This document shows positions 36,060-48,300 of a stretch of 64,000 bases of DNA, in pieces (position 1 is the stretch's first letter; each line of letters starts with the position of its first letter). The DNA comes from Xiphophorus maculatus (lineage: Eukaryota > Chordata > Actinopteri > Cyprinodontiformes > Poeciliidae). A program made the translations under genes and the position numbers. The stretch lies in the NCBI RefSeq assembly GCF_002775205.1, contig NC_036460.1:2610056-2674055 (forward strand). Direction: 5' to 3'. The notes below the pieces were generated by a model, which was not told the origin of the DNA, did not search any database, and saw only the letters and a list, made by a program, of their open reading frames with translations.

Positions 36060-36450
36060 TTTTACCAGTTTTCACGCAGATGCGGGAGATTTTCCTGCGC
36101 TCCGTGGGGAAGTGAAGGCGTTCCTACCTCAAGATCTTTAAAAAAAAATATTTTCCTCTCCTTTGTTCCAGTCAGAAAGGAAATCTGAGCTCCGTCCGCC
36201 GCCTGCTGTCTTCCTGAAATCGGGTCGCTCAGCCTCTGGTTGCTTCTTGCTGCTGCGGCTCCAGACATGGAGTCAAAGCTGCGCAGACTGGAGTTACTTT
36301 GGCGCAAAGTCCAACCCCCTCGGCTGGGCTGGCTGCTTCTTCTGCGCCTCGGTAACGGGAGCCAGGTGTTCCTGCAGCAGCTGGTGCAGGTGAGGCTGGC
36401 CGGGGATTTTTTTCTACGAAGAAGGCGGAGCGCACATTCCGCGAAACAAG
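36060..36450. promoter_or_regulatory. CpG-rich patch, possible promoter / first exon
   Basis: Clearly CpG-enriched in an AT-rich neighbourhood. On the plus strand an ATG at 36268 opens MESKLRRLELLWRKVQPPRL and reaches a good donor CAG/GTGAGG at 36391. On the minus strand a donor-like GAG/GTAGGA lies at about 36128. It could be a distal 5' exon of ppp1r13l or an unrecognised gene start. No product is assigned. Confidence 0.3.
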
Positions 36451-36499
36451 AACCTATGATTATCATGTTTACCACTTTGAAACGGTCTGTTAGGGACAT

Positions 36500-37050
36500 A
36501 GATTAAAAAAAATATGGCAGAAAAGAAACTCAGAAATTTTAAAATTAAACTCTGAAAATTTCTAGCAAAAAATAATCACATTTTAAACTCTAAAAGTAAC
36601 ATTTTGGACTTTTCAGGCTTAGAAATATTCTTGTTTTTACAGAAAAAAATACATTTTGAGATTAATCTTTGAAATTTTCTAGAAAAAAAATGAAATTTCT
36701 GAGTTTAAAAAGTAAAAAAAAATTATAGAAAATATGTAGAAATTTTGAGTTTAATTTCAGAAATTTTCTTTTTAAAAAAAGCGTGGAAATTTCTGGGCTT
36801 GAAAGAAATATTCTAGAAAATGTTCAACTTTAGGAACACAGAAAATATCCAAGTTTTCTAGACAGTTTCTGAAATTAATTTCCAAATCCCTGAGTTTTTC
36901 TAGAAAATGCTTTACTTTTAATGCTCAGAAATGTCCTTGTTTTGTTTAGAAATGTTCACATTAATCTTAAAATTTCTTACTTTTCAAACTCAGAAAGTTT
37001 TTCTAGAAAATGTTTGATATTTTTTGGCAGAAATTTACCATCTTGAAATT
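36500..37050. repeat. A/T-rich TCAGAAATTT/TTCTAGAAAA array
   Basis: Irregular 25-40 bp units such as ctcagaaattttaaaattaa and tttgagattaatctttgaaa. Same style as 8.27, 31.85 and 61.3 kb. Confidence 0.65.
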
Positions 37051-37075
37051 GGCCTCTGTCTCTTTAAAAACTCCT

Positions 37076-38056
37076 GGGGCCTCATGCATAAAAGATTTTC
37101 ACACTAAAATTTGGCGTACGGAAAAATGTAGAAAAGTGTGACGCACAAAAAAAATCGGATGCATAAAGCCGCGGCTGCGCTCCTTTCCTTTATAAATCCT
37201 AATTTGCGGGAAACAGAGCAGCTGCTGGTCCACCTGTCGCCTCCATAAATACATGTTAATTAGTATTAGTATAAATACCCGGAAGTCTGCCGCCACATGA
37301 AGCAGTAACCATGGCAACGTCCTTGTTAGAAGCAGTATAAGTATTTATAATAATAATAATTCTATGTTTTATTTAAAAGGTGCTTTGAGGACACATAATG
37401 TGACCTCACAAAAATAAAAATACATTTTAAAGAAAAAAAATCCAAATTAAAAAAATAGAGATCCTGTAAATGCCTGTTAGAGCGCAGCGCGTTCAGCCGG
37501 GATTTAGAGACAGGCAGCGAGTCAGAGAGTCTCTGAGTGGGAATGTGGACGTTTATTCTAAATACTAGAGGCTTCATGTCCATAAGGCGCATTCACAAAG
37601 CGGCGACTGGATGACTGAAGGATGACTGCAGCTGGACCGGTACCGGTACCACACGGCTCTTTAAGTTTTACTCAGAGCTCCAGGATGATCAGTCTGGATT
37701 AATCTAAATGCTCATAAACCGTCATCAACATTTCCCAGCAGATCAATATGATCTCTGATCAATCGCTCCCTCTGAATCCTTCCCTTGGCGATGTTCTCCA
37801 TCAGAGCCAAAGCTCCACAGGTAGCGGCTCACCTTTGCGCAGCTACTTATGTACGTGTGGTTGCATACACACCTTGATCACCTTAAAAATATATATATTG
37901 TGATATTGTTCACAGAAAAAGTTTGTGTGGCTGCCGCACATTTTCACGCCAGCGAAAAAGTGCATATATTTGCACAAACTTTGACGCAAAGTAAATTTTT
38001 ATACATGCCAACTTGTGCGAAAATATGGAGCTGCAGGCTTTATACATGAGGCCCCT
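37076..38056. mobile_element. DNA transposon with GGGGCCTCATG termini
   Basis: Terminal inverted repeats GGGGCCTCATGCATAAA (left) and TTTATACATGAGGCCCC (right), about 0.98 kb apart. Subterminal gcgaaaa/tttgcgc-type repeats are seen. No ORF with a recognised transposase. Confidence 0.7.
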
Positions 38057-38099
38057 GCTCTTTCTGAAGCTCCGCTTTCATCACATTGTTCCTCCATTA

Positions 38100-38345
38100 A
38101 CCCTTTAACAACGTTTCACCAGTATTTCACTGAGAAGTAGCTCCTATAACGAGCTCTGGTGATGCGCCAGGTGTTTGCTAATTGCTGCTGGCTAGTCTGA
38201 AGGAGCTGAGAAGGGGAGGAGCTGCGCCTCAGAGGCGGGGCTAGGTCCAACCAGATGTTTTGCACAGCTGGATGGTTGCCATGGAGATTAAAGGGTTTCT
38301 CAAGCATGCATGAAAGAATCAAGGCAACACTCCAGGTTCATTATT
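38100..38345. repeat. Interspersed repeat (cctggtgtttgctaattgct family)
   Basis: Contains aggtgtttgctaattgctgc, agtctgaaggagctgag and tttctcaagcatgcatgaaa. Related copies at 49.45-49.71 kb (inverted) and 57.69-58.14 kb, and a shorter piece at 42.53-42.63 kb. Confidence 0.7.
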
Positions 38346-40860
38346 GATGAGTGAATAACATTATAACATGATTTAGGAAGAAAAAAAGCTCAAAAAAGTA
38401 AATTTTACTTAATACTTACCCACTGTCTTTAATAGAAAACATTAATTGCTTTGAAAAGTTAAATAAAGACACTTGCTTTGATTTTTAAATCTACTTGTAA
38501 TGTGGTATTTCAGTTTGAAGCACTGGGTGAGAAGAGTAGCAGCAAAGTGCATCACAAGTCTTTCTGAACTGCTGCTGCCCTTAAAGGGAGAGACTAAATT
38601 GAGAAGAGGTGTGTTTTTATATGACTATATATGAGAAAGTGGCCATGGTGAATAAACAGGAAGGCTGTTTTCTCTGACTCATTTGCTCTTTGGTGGAGCT
38701 GTTCCTGATCAGGCTTAGTCAGGGACAAAGGGTGACACTTAGCGCTGTGTTCACGGGCAAAAGTGAAGGTCCAACCAAAGACTGTGTTTGCTAATTAGCC
38801 GGGAGCTAGAAAACCTAAGAACAAAACAACAGGGGCTCTGTTTTCAATATGTAACATTGTTTAATGTTCTGTCCTTGATTACGGTAAATAAATTTGAATT
38901 GAATTGAAGCTAATGCCAACAGTAATTGTCTATTTATGGGGAGAATAAGATAAAATAGAGAGTGTCTTAAACTTTGGCAATAGCCAAAGATAACATAAAC
39001 CACTCTAATTATAGACGTCGCGGCGTGACGTCACATGCACAAGTTCCCGCTGGACAGAAAAAAACTGATCACTGACGATGATTACTGTTATTGCTGTTAA
39101 GTTGTCAACATAACACTCTAAATCTTAAATGTACGCATGATATATAAAATAAAAAGGGATGCAGTGCTTTTCTACTAGTGGTTAACAGAATAACAACTAG
39201 ATAACAAGGTTAGGAAAAGGTTTTAATTACAAAAAATATCAATGATTAGGGAAGTAGGTAAATTATGCTAGCTTGACTATGACAACCTTACCAAGTAGAT
39301 GTGCTGCAGAATTCTGTGTTTTGGTTCAGTTAAAAAAAACAGTTAAATTTGTAATATAAGGTGAACAACAGATGACACCTTGGTTGTTTCTTGAGGCCAA
39401 GTTAGTCACATTTATTGTAAGTGATTGAATAAGCTGTTTGTTCTTCAGATTAGCTGGTTTAAAGGCTTGTCAAAGCTAAAAAGGAGGCAAATGAAGGTGA
39501 ACTAGCGTTTATTTATTCACGCTTATTGTCTGATTAAATGAATGAACTCACCAGGCTTTGTTGAAAAATTACACATTTATGTCTTGGTTTACTGGTTGCG
39601 TTCCAGTAACTGAGAACTGGGTTTCAGGTCAGAACGGAGGGAACAGGCGTCAGAATTTCAACATGGCGATGTCCCTTTACACACTGCTTACAATATCTCT
39701 TACAAACATAATTTTAAGCTTACTTTCCATAAGCAAACACACATTTTAATTAGTTCTGTTTTTAGTTGCATGACATGTACATCTTGTGAAATAAATGTGT
39801 TTCCACCACATGTTACTACTGTTGATTTGAGGATCAGCCATAATGAAGCGCAAAGTTGATCTTATAAGTCAGGTAAGTTGAAGTTAAAGGTGTATGATAC
39901 TGCATATTTTGATAGCGACCCAATATCAACTAAATACAGGCCCAGTATCACTGATGTTAATACCAATTACTTTTTATGAGTTAGGTTTTATATATCATCA
40001 AACTTCAGATGTTTTTGTGCGTTTTTCCCTTTAATTTAGTTTGTTAAAACCTAGAATAAAAATTTGGAAAAGATTTGAAGGTGTCTACAAATACTTCAAT
40101 AAAATGATAAACAGAAACAATAAAAAACAAAACAGTGTGCATTTTTTTCTAAAACAAAGTGCAAAACATTAGTATTTGTAACAAATCAAAAGAAAATGCT
40201 TTGTTTTTTTAGGTAGATTTGAGAAACTATCATATGAAAATAAAATAAAATTTCAAGACATAGAACATGTCTGTAAACACTATAAAAAAAGTACATTTTT
40301 AAATCTATATATTTTATATTCTTAGAAGTAGACAGGAAAATCTTACCACGCTAGTACACGTTAAAATGCTAAAATACTGACTTGGCATCAATATTATCGA
40401 TATTTTGGATCAATCTGCCCATCTCTAGTTTTAGTTGCTCCCAGTTTCCCAGTGGAAAATATTACGTCGGAAAGTGTTCCAGTTGGTTTTCCCAACCTGG
40501 GATTTCTGAGTACAACTGGAATGTAGCTAGGAAATCATCCGGTCGGTGCAATGAGCCAAGGTTTGGGAATCTGTTGTTCAGATCCACCAAGGAGAACCAC
40601 TACAACCACGAGAATGAAATAAAAAATAACAGATTCTGTTTTGTGATAAGATAAAGAACATATTAAATTGTTGATAAACTCAATAAATGATCAGTATATC
40701 ATGAACCATAGCCACAGCTATAGCCTGTGTGATCTTAAAGAGGTGATTTCTGGTAGTTCATATTTTATTTATTTACATATTTACGTCTTTGTCTGGAGGT
40801 TAACAGTTTAATATGATGGTAAAACAAACCAAAACAGTTCCCACACCGGCTGGTCGTCAC
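38346..40860. other. Intergenic, repeats only
   Basis: Includes a LINE/SINE-tail-like aaataaatttgaattgaatt at 38884 and the 39.13-39.36 kb copy of the 8.9-kb repeat. The 39.9-40.4 kb segment resembles degraded A/T-rich transposon DNA. No exon is recognised before opa3. Confidence 0.45.
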
Positions 40861-40869
40861 TTTCATCCG

Positions 40870-40986
40870 ATTTAGCCACCGGCTAGCTGTAAAAGAAGCG
40901 CACCCACTGTGACGTAATGTCGACAGTCAAACGTCATCACGTAATCCTCTACGCACTCTCACTGTGGGAGAAGTGTTTCCGCCAAG
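40870..40986 (+). promoter_or_regulatory. opa3: opa3 proximal promoter / 5' UTR
   Basis: Compact, CpG-containing segment just upstream of the opa3 ATG. It carries a CRE half-palindrome TGACGTAA at 40910-40917 and ACGTCA at 40931-40936, both CREB/ATF-type sites. There is no TATA box. The exact transcription start cannot be placed. Confidence 0.5.
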
Positions 40987-41128
40987 ATGGTTGTCGGTGC
41001 CTTCCCTATCGCCAAGCTCCTCTACCTCGGCGTGAGGCAGATGAGCAAGCCTGTGGCGAACCGAATCAAAGCTGGGGCTCGAAGGAGCGAGTTCTTTAAA
41101 ACCTACGTCTGCCTGCCGCCGGCGCAGC
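40987..41128 (+). CDS. opa3: opa3 exon 1, residues 1-47
   Basis: Encodes the mitochondrial-targeting N-terminus through LPPAQ. The ATG lies in GCCAAGATGG, a good start context. The donor GTGAGT splits the next codon after one base. Confidence 0.97.
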
Positions 41129-43689
41129 GTGAGTAACCGAGCTAACGGCTGTTGTTGCTCTGCACTTCACTGACAGTGACCCGGAGGTTTGGTACAGCAG
41201 GAAAAGCTGACATAACCAATGAGATTTAAGTTGACGTGAGGAAGCATCCAATCGTGTTTGAGAGTTTTTCTGCTCGACGAATGAGAGCCAAGCATGGTTG
41301 AAAGTGGGCGGTTCTTGTTTTGTCATTGAAAAGACTTACTGTGAGGACAGGACAGAAGCAGTACGAGCCACAATTATTCAGCCTGATTAAAAAACTAAAA
41401 AAAGATATGTCTATTTACTGCTTCTTATTTGCCACATTCAATCAAAAAGCTGCTACAACTGATAGAGAGCCTAAACATACTATTACTATCTACACCTCAT
41501 TTACCGTTCTTGCAAAAGTAGTCACACTTTTTCATATTTCGGGGCGTTTGAACCATAACGTTCAATTTATTTTTGGGATTTTACACACAATTGTAGTTAG
41601 AAAGCGGCAGGAAAATAATGCGCAGGAAAATTTTTAAATGTGTGACGTACACTTTAATCCAGCCCTGTTTCTTCTGATTCTCCCGAATATAATCAGTTCA
41701 CCTAATGAGAAAATACTGCCGTCTGTGTGTGATGAAGCTAAAACTATTTCACTGGAGGAGTTTTGGGCTGAAACGCCTCAAGTGGACAAAGGTGTTTTTT
41801 TATTTTATCTTAAATGCAAAATGTGTATATTCTTTTACAGTTTTTTCTTAATTACTGCTCTGCATATGTGGTTTTTTCCACCAAAGGGTTTTTTTCAGTC
41901 TGTGTAGTCCAGTTAAAAGGACAGTTTCCTTTATTTAACCAGGTTGAGATCAAGATCTCATTTTCAAGAGGGACCTGAGCAGAAGTCTGCAACACACCAC
42001 CACCTGGTTACACAAAAGAAAAACTAATTAATACATATGCACAAGTTTAAAACAAATACAAACCAATTTAAAAGCAATGGCACTGGTTAATAGAATCACG
42101 TTGCATGTTTTTAAGAACCGCTCAAAATAAATCCAATGAAATCAGATCCAACATCTTGAGTTCAGACTGGAGCTGATTCCACTGAATGCTTGCTTCCCTT
42201 TTTCTGTTCAAACACGTGGAACATGCAAAAGAAAAATGTTATCAGAGTGTAAAGAATGGGAAGTAACAGATATTAGTAGGAGAGAATTTAAGTATGCTGG
42301 AGCCAAGCCGAGGAGAGTTTTATAAATCAGGATCATCAGGTGTTTGTTTCTCCGTACGCTTGAAGGAGGCCATTCAGCTTTTGCACACAACTCACAAAGG
42401 TGTGTAAGACGTCTGCTACCGGTTGCAAATGATACACAGTATTTAATGATTGAAGGCATTTGGTCAAGGAATTCGTATATAAAACATCTCCATAATCCAG
42501 GAGGGGCAGTACTATGTTTTTGAGATTTACATCATGTTATAAAGTTATTCCCTCATTAAAAACATACCTGAAGTGTAGCTTTGATTCTTTCATCTATGTT
42601 TGAGAAATCTGGATGGGACTTAGCTTTTTAAGAGAACAGGCAAAATTTCAAGATGTTAAATCGGGAAGTAAAATTTATTTTAAGCAGAGGAGGACAGAGA
42701 GTACCAAAGAATTGTACTCAAGTAAGAGTAGAACTACTTCAACATAGTTTTACACATGTAAAAGTAAAAAGTATTTGGTGAAAAATTTACTCAAGTACTG
42801 AGTAACTGATCAAAACATCAATCATTTTATATTTAAAAATTACATCATCAGACAGACCAAAATATAAAGTTAAATGGAAATTTAGGTATTTTAAGGACCA
42901 AAATGACAATAATTCGTATAAGTAACACAAAAATAACAAAATCAGACAAAAGAAATTTTTTCCAAATCAGTTTCTCTCAATATAAAAACTTCATAAACTT
43001 TAACAGAAACGGCAGGTGTGTGTCTGTGTCTGGTGGATTTCTGGTTAAAACATGTTTGTTTTTCATTCAGTGGGGAGAAAATCCAGAAATTTGCTCAAGT
43101 TAGAGCAGAAATACTTTATGATAAAATTACTCAAGTAAAAGTAAAAATACCCCTAAAAGTACTTTTGTTCCTCAAAGGTTACTCAAGTAAATGTAACTGG
43201 GTAAATGTACGTAGTTACTGCCCAACTCTGATTTTAAGTGACATTTTTTTAACAACTGAAGTTAACAAAGTTACTTGATTTGCTATGAAATCAAATCAAA
43301 ACACATTCTGCTGCCCCTTTGAAAGGCTTAACTTCAGAGTCTCCTTGTGTTTCTCCTCAGTTTATCACTGGATTGAAATGAGGACGAAGATGCGCATTAT
43401 GGGGTTTAAAGGCGCCAGCATCAAGCCCCTGAACGAGGAGGCCGCAGCAGAGCTGGGCGCCGAGCTGCTGGGCGAGGCCATCATCTTCTTCATCGGCGGC
43501 GGGTGCATGGTGCTGGAGTACAGCAGGCAGGCTGCCAACTCTCGGCGAAAGGAGGAGGAGCTGAACGACACCATCGTGAGCCTACAGACTCAGGTAGCAG
43601 AGCTGTCGCTCTCCACAGAGACTCTGGACGCTCAGCTCAGAGAGGTCAACCGGCTGCTGCACTCCCTACCAGCTCCCTCCTCAAAGTGA
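40987..43689 (+). CDS. opa3: OPA3 mitochondrial outer membrane lipid metabolism regulator
   Basis: OPA3 family protein, mitochondrial; mutations in the human gene cause optic atrophy type 3 and Costeff syndrome. Two coding exons, 40987-41128 and 43361-43689, give 156 aa, shorter than the 179-aa human isoform because of a shorter C-terminus. The N-terminus [20 protein letters not shown] and [14 protein letters not shown] are nearly invariant in the family. Exon 2 carries [29 protein letters not shown] and a hydrophobic segment [14 protein letters not shown] (about residues 90-104), then a predicted coiled coil. Donor GTGAGT, acceptor CTCCTCAG; a Leu codon is split after one base. The gene lies about 0.4 kb upstream of hnrnpul1 on the same strand. 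Confidence 0.97.
41920..42540 (-). mobile_element. LINE 3' fragment in opa3 intron
   Basis: The minus strand encodes [17 protein letters not shown] and related residues, typical of the C-terminal part of L2/CR1-type reverse transcriptase polyproteins. The plus strand has ttatttaaccaggttgagat, a common fish LINE 3' end. Truncated. Confidence 0.6.
42685..43230. mobile_element. hAT element with perfect 8-bp target duplication (opa3 intron)
   Basis: 546 bp, starting CAGAGGAGGACAGAGAG and ending CCCAACTCTG. It is flanked by ATTTTAAG (42677-42684) and ATTTTAAG (43231-43238). No ORF; non-autonomous. It is the best-defined member of the family also at 29.3, 30.3 and 50.0 kb. Confidence 0.85.
43361..43689 (+). 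CDS. opa3: opa3 exon 2, residues 48-156
   Basis: Begins [18 protein letters not shown] and ends HSLPAPSSK before TGA. It is GC-rich compared with the surrounding intron and UTR. It includes the hydrophobic membrane segment and a C-terminal coiled coil ([18 protein letters not shown]). Confidence 0.97.
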
Positions 43690-44172
43690 CTGGATGTTAC
43701 CTGTGCAGCGCAGGGTTGTTGGAACCGTGTGTGGAGGAGGAAACGCACACCGAAACAACACCGTCAGGTGTACAGCGCCCCCTGCTGCAAAGCTGGGGGA
43801 AGTGCACTGGGGCGCTTTCATCTGCTCAAGTTTTGAGCAAGTGGTTGTACAATGGCATTGCTATGATATTCATAGTGAACTTCTATGGTCGACTTTGCAT
43901 GCTTACTATAAATATTACTGTGCATAAATTTGTACAGCCCCACACTACCTTACAGTTAATATCCGTTAATCACAGCACATTATCTGGAAGCTTCTCATTT
44001 TCACATTTTATTGTTTTGAGTGAGTTTTAATCAGACAAAACAAGCATCCGACCATATCAAGATGTTATTTTTTGGAAACGTCTGCGACAGTTTCTAATAG
44101 ATTCTAGTTGTGATCACTGGCTGCTGTAAACTGTTTGTAATTGTTGCTGGAAAAATGAAGGTGTGAAATAAA
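43690..44172 (+). other. opa3: opa3 3' UTR with poly(A) signal
   Basis: Sequence from the TGA to AATAAA at 44167-44172. No repeats or other coding sequence are recognised. Readable frames in this stretch are extensions of exon 2 in other frames. Confidence 0.7.
44167..44172 (+). terminator. opa3 polyadenylation signal
   Basis: AATAAA, the first one after the opa3 stop, followed by T/GT-rich sequence (tgttaatttgtgttaagtc) typical of a cleavage region. Confidence 0.7.
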
Positions 44173-44479
44173 CATCTGTTAATTTGTGTTAAGTCTTTTT
44201 TTGTATTCATTGTTGGCCTGTGTGGTCACTGTAAGGCTCGTATAAACAGTTATAGTGTTTTATCTGTATTTTATGGATACATTTAAAAGGTCTTTGTAGC
44301 CTATTTATACATTTTAATATATTTTAACTAAACAGTAACAATATTTAATAAGTTAAAAATAAAACTAGCACTACATTTAGTATGTAGCAATTTAGATGTA
44401 ATAAAAAATATGTTTTTAAATTTTCCACAAATATCCCATTGTAAACTCTGGCCCATATTTCGGGCTTCTTTAAGCTGGT

Positions 44480-44612
44480 GAAACTTGAAGTTGTTGCTGT
44501 TCCGCCTTGCGCATGCGCCGATTTTTTACCCTCAAGTTAATGACGCTGGGGGGCGCTAGCGTTTCTTTCAGACTCCTACCCGGACTTACCCGCGCAGCTC
44601 GCGTCAAAGGAG
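44480..44612 (+). promoter_or_regulatory. hnrnpul1: hnrnpul1 promoter and non-coding 5' exon
   Basis: GC-rich, CpG-rich patch. It contains a palindromic NRF1-type site, TGCGCATGCGCC, at 44508-44519. A probable 5' UTR exon ends at a donor AAAGGAG/GTAGGC (exon end 44612). It would be joined to the exon starting at 45131 across a 518-nt intron. The start site is not resolved; NRF1 use is inferred from the motif only. Confidence 0.55.
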
Positions 44613-45169
44613 GTAGGCCTCAGTTTTATTTTTCTTCATATTTTATTTTATAGCTGTATTACATACCGTCTATACGATGCACTGACAGCAGGGCCTGCAT
44701 GAAAAGCCGGTGTGACTTAAAGAGGCTTGTTTCTCCGTGTTGAATGCGTTTGTTTTGCATCGCTTGGCGGTGTTTAAGCTAATGCTAGGCTTAGAAGGTT
44801 ACCGTCTTTAGCCGTACAGTGGCGGTTTTCAGCGAGGGCTTGCCTTAGAAGCATTCTAGCGAGCGCTTTTACCTAAATAAGCATATCTACAGACATCCAT
44901 TTTGTAATTATGTACCGTCGTGTTTTTACGCACGAACATTAACTGTTCAATGTGTGTAGAGTTGATTCAGCACTGCTAGTTAGCTTAGCATAGACTAGCC
45001 ACACCATTACGTATCCCGTTCAGCTGAGAAACCGCGCAGAATTGATCAGTTTGAAAATCAGTACCACTCTGTAAACTGTGGCTAACCGTCATGTGTGTTT
45101 TTTACTTTCTCTCTTGTTCTGTTACTTAAGAAAGACGACAAACTCGAGAGTTTACCGTACGCAGCAACC

Positions 45170-45383
45170 ATGAGTTTAGACGTGAAAAAACTGAAAGTGA
45201 ATGAGTTGAAGGAGGAGCTCCAGCGCCGCGGCCTCGACACCAGAGGCCTGAAGGCGGATCTGATGGAGAGGCTGAAAGCCGCCCTGGAGGCTCAGGCAGA
45301 GGAGGAGACCTCGGAGCAAACTGGCCAGGAGGAATACGACGAGGAAACCCCAGAGGAGGAGGAGGAAGCTCCAGACCAACAAG
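45170..45383 (+). CDS. hnrnpul1: hnrnpul1 exon 1 (coding), SAP domain
   Basis: [20 protein letters not shown] starts the SAP DNA-binding domain; [20 protein letters not shown] follows, then acidic sequence. The exon is preceded by acceptor TTACTTAAG at 45130 (39 nt of 5' UTR). Donor GTACAG, phase 1. Confidence 0.96.
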
Positions 45384-48300
45384 GTACAGATTCATTTTAA
45401 CATGAACATGCTTTATGTTAGTCGTATGATTATTATATTCTCCAAAAGTTATAAGCACTTATTGAAATGAATTGACCTAAGATCTATTAACTAGAGTTTA
45501 AAATTAGTACAAACACATTAAACCAGATGCATTGTGTTATAAATTTAAATTCAATGAGGTTAATAAATTAGGGGTGCGATAATAAATTTGAACCATATTT
45601 TTTTTAATTTTGTGTGATCGGCTGATACTTTCATGTGAAAATCTGACAGATGGAACTGCTCACCAGGCCACGATAGCAATAGTCACCCAATGTTGCTAAC
45701 ATAGCAACTTTTCAGACAAAAATAAAATCTATATTGGCTAAAATCGACAAAAACAATCATCTTTTTTAAAGATTGGTGATGTGCAGGAAAACTGCAGCTA
45801 GTGAGATCCTAAAATAAATAACTGTAAACAAAATTATTGGATCAGTGTTAAAATAAAGTTTGCTACTTTTCTCCATATGAGCAATCCAGACTTGGATAAT
45901 TTTTTAGTCTTTTATTAAAGATGTAAATGTTCGTTTTTACTTCTTGATCAGAAAATAATGATCACAGTTGATTATCCAGACATTTAAAAACATCTTTTAA
46001 ATGCTAGATTTCCCCCCAGAATTTCCTAATTTAAATGGTTTGTATCTGTTGATGCCATGTTTTAGGTTTCTTATACCAAACTGATATACAACAAGAAATA
46101 TGGAACAAAATTATTGAGTGCGTATACAGTAAATCAGCTTGATGTAATGAAACAGAAACACTATGACTTGTTTTGACTCTGCAAAACATCAAGTTATTTT
46201 CAAGAATAATCCCAAGATTTTTAGTTTCTTTGACTATTTTAAAAGTTTGACTATTTATTCTTATATTATAGGTTCAGTCAATAAACTTTTGTTCTAGTTG
46301 AAGTTGTTTTTAAATCTGTTGTGGCATATATTTGTTGTTGTGTGTTTTTATTAAATAGTGTTGATTTTTCTGATTAGTTGTGTTTTGGAGTGATGCTGTT
46401 CATGCAGTTTGCATATCAATTATCTGTAAATTGATTAAAATGACCACCTTTTATTAGCCATACACTGCAAATGCTGATTTTTCCTAGCTTCTGAATCTAA
46501 AACTTAATATTTACATCTGCAGTGTAATGTTTTGTAGAAAGTCTCCAATCACTGGATTGTTTTTCTAAACTTTCAACCAATTTCTAATCTCTTGTTAATC
46601 AGAAGATCAAGACTACGGAGGCGATGACATGGATGATGCTGGCGACGGCGATAACCCTCCAGAGGAAGACGAGGGCAGAGACTCGGGTGGCTACTACGAG
46701 GAAGAGGAGGCAGAAGCAGAGCCGTACGAAAGTCAGCAAACTTCAGACTCCGGTAACGGAGAGATTCAGAGATCGAGCGCCGTATCCGAGGAGGAGAGCA
46801 AGGCGGAGACGAACTTCGAGGACAACTCAAACGGTTATTAGCAGATTATTTTTTGACATCTTTGGTTGATCACAAGCTGAATATTGTATTTATATAAAAA
46901 AGTGTTTAAACTGTTAATGGTTATGCTAAGGGTGCAGCGATTTATCAGCCATCCGCTGTCGTCTTCTGCTCTCCTGATAGACATTTGACCGGCCCATCCG
47001 GTGACATTTGCAGAGTATGAGTTAACCAATTGCAGTTCTCTGGATTCTGATTTTGCCTCATACCAAATTGTTTTGTCTGAAATGTCACTAAATATAGCAA
47101 GAGAATCACTGAATTGGAAACAGTAGAGTTGCTATTGGTAACTGCAGACATGAACTGGTGGGCCGGTGTGTCAGTCAGGAAAGCAGAAGAGGGCAGCAGC
47201 TGATTTTTAGACCTTTGTTGAGGTGGATAAGATCGGGCGATGTGCCCAATCTCCCAATACTAAGGAAGTCTGTGCCGATAAATTGATGCACCCCTAGTTT
47301 GCAGTTTGCAGTAGTTACCCCATTGTTTCCAACTCAGTGATTTTCTTGTTAAATATTTAGCAACATTACAGACAAAAAAAATCGTTGTCAGTCAAAAATC
47401 GTAATTGTCAGGTCAAGCTTTTTAAAGATCGGCGATCAGCCAGAATCGGTGCAATCGGTGTATCCCTAGTTCTTACATTATTTTATTTTTTCATCTTTTA
47501 GAAATTAAAACAGAAATCAAAACAGAAGACGAGGCCGAGCCAGTTGGAGACGAACAGCAGGCAGCGCAGGAAGCAGAACAGCAAGACCAGGCCGAAATCA
47601 AAACGGAGGACAACAAAGGCGGGAACAGCCGGAAGAGGCCACACGAGGAGAACAGGAGCTACGGCTACTACGAGCACCGCGAGGAGAAGAGGTAGCTGAG
47701 CTACACATCGATATTCTCCAGCCAACGAAACAGGACGTTAAGGATGTTCAAGGCTCATGATCTTATGCTCGTGTTTTTGAGCAGATCTCGCACACCGCAA
47801 CCTCCTGCTGAAGACGAAGAGGAGAACGTCGATGACTCCATGGTGACAATTGATACATGTAAGTTATATTTATTAGGTGCATAGAAAACCAAACCTTTGT
47901 TATGGTTGTTTGTTCTGAGTTTTAAATGGTGTCAGGATGCAGTTTGTTTTGTTCCCAGTTATTTTCTGCAGGAAAATTTATTTACCAGATAATTTCTGTG
48001 GTTATTTCTCTCTGTACTAGAGAAGTATGTTGGTTTGCTGGATGATAAATTGTCCCAGAAATTGTTGTGCTAAACTATAATGTTGTTTTGTGTCAAAACA
48101 AGAATATTATCAAGTAATATAATAATAATAAGAGTTTGCTCTCTCAAAGACCGTTAAATTAAAAAAACTTTAATTTTTTAAAGAACACTTAACACTGGAA
48201 CTTGAAGATATTTTAATTGACCAAAAAAAATGACCTAAAACAACCAAAACCACCAATTAAATTAGATTAGGACGTCTCTGTTAACAAAATTGTCCTTTAA

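Noticed and set aside
42208..42459. A gene encoding [17 protein letters not shown]
   Set aside because: This is a LINE reverse-transcriptase tail fragment in the opa3 intron, not a host exon.
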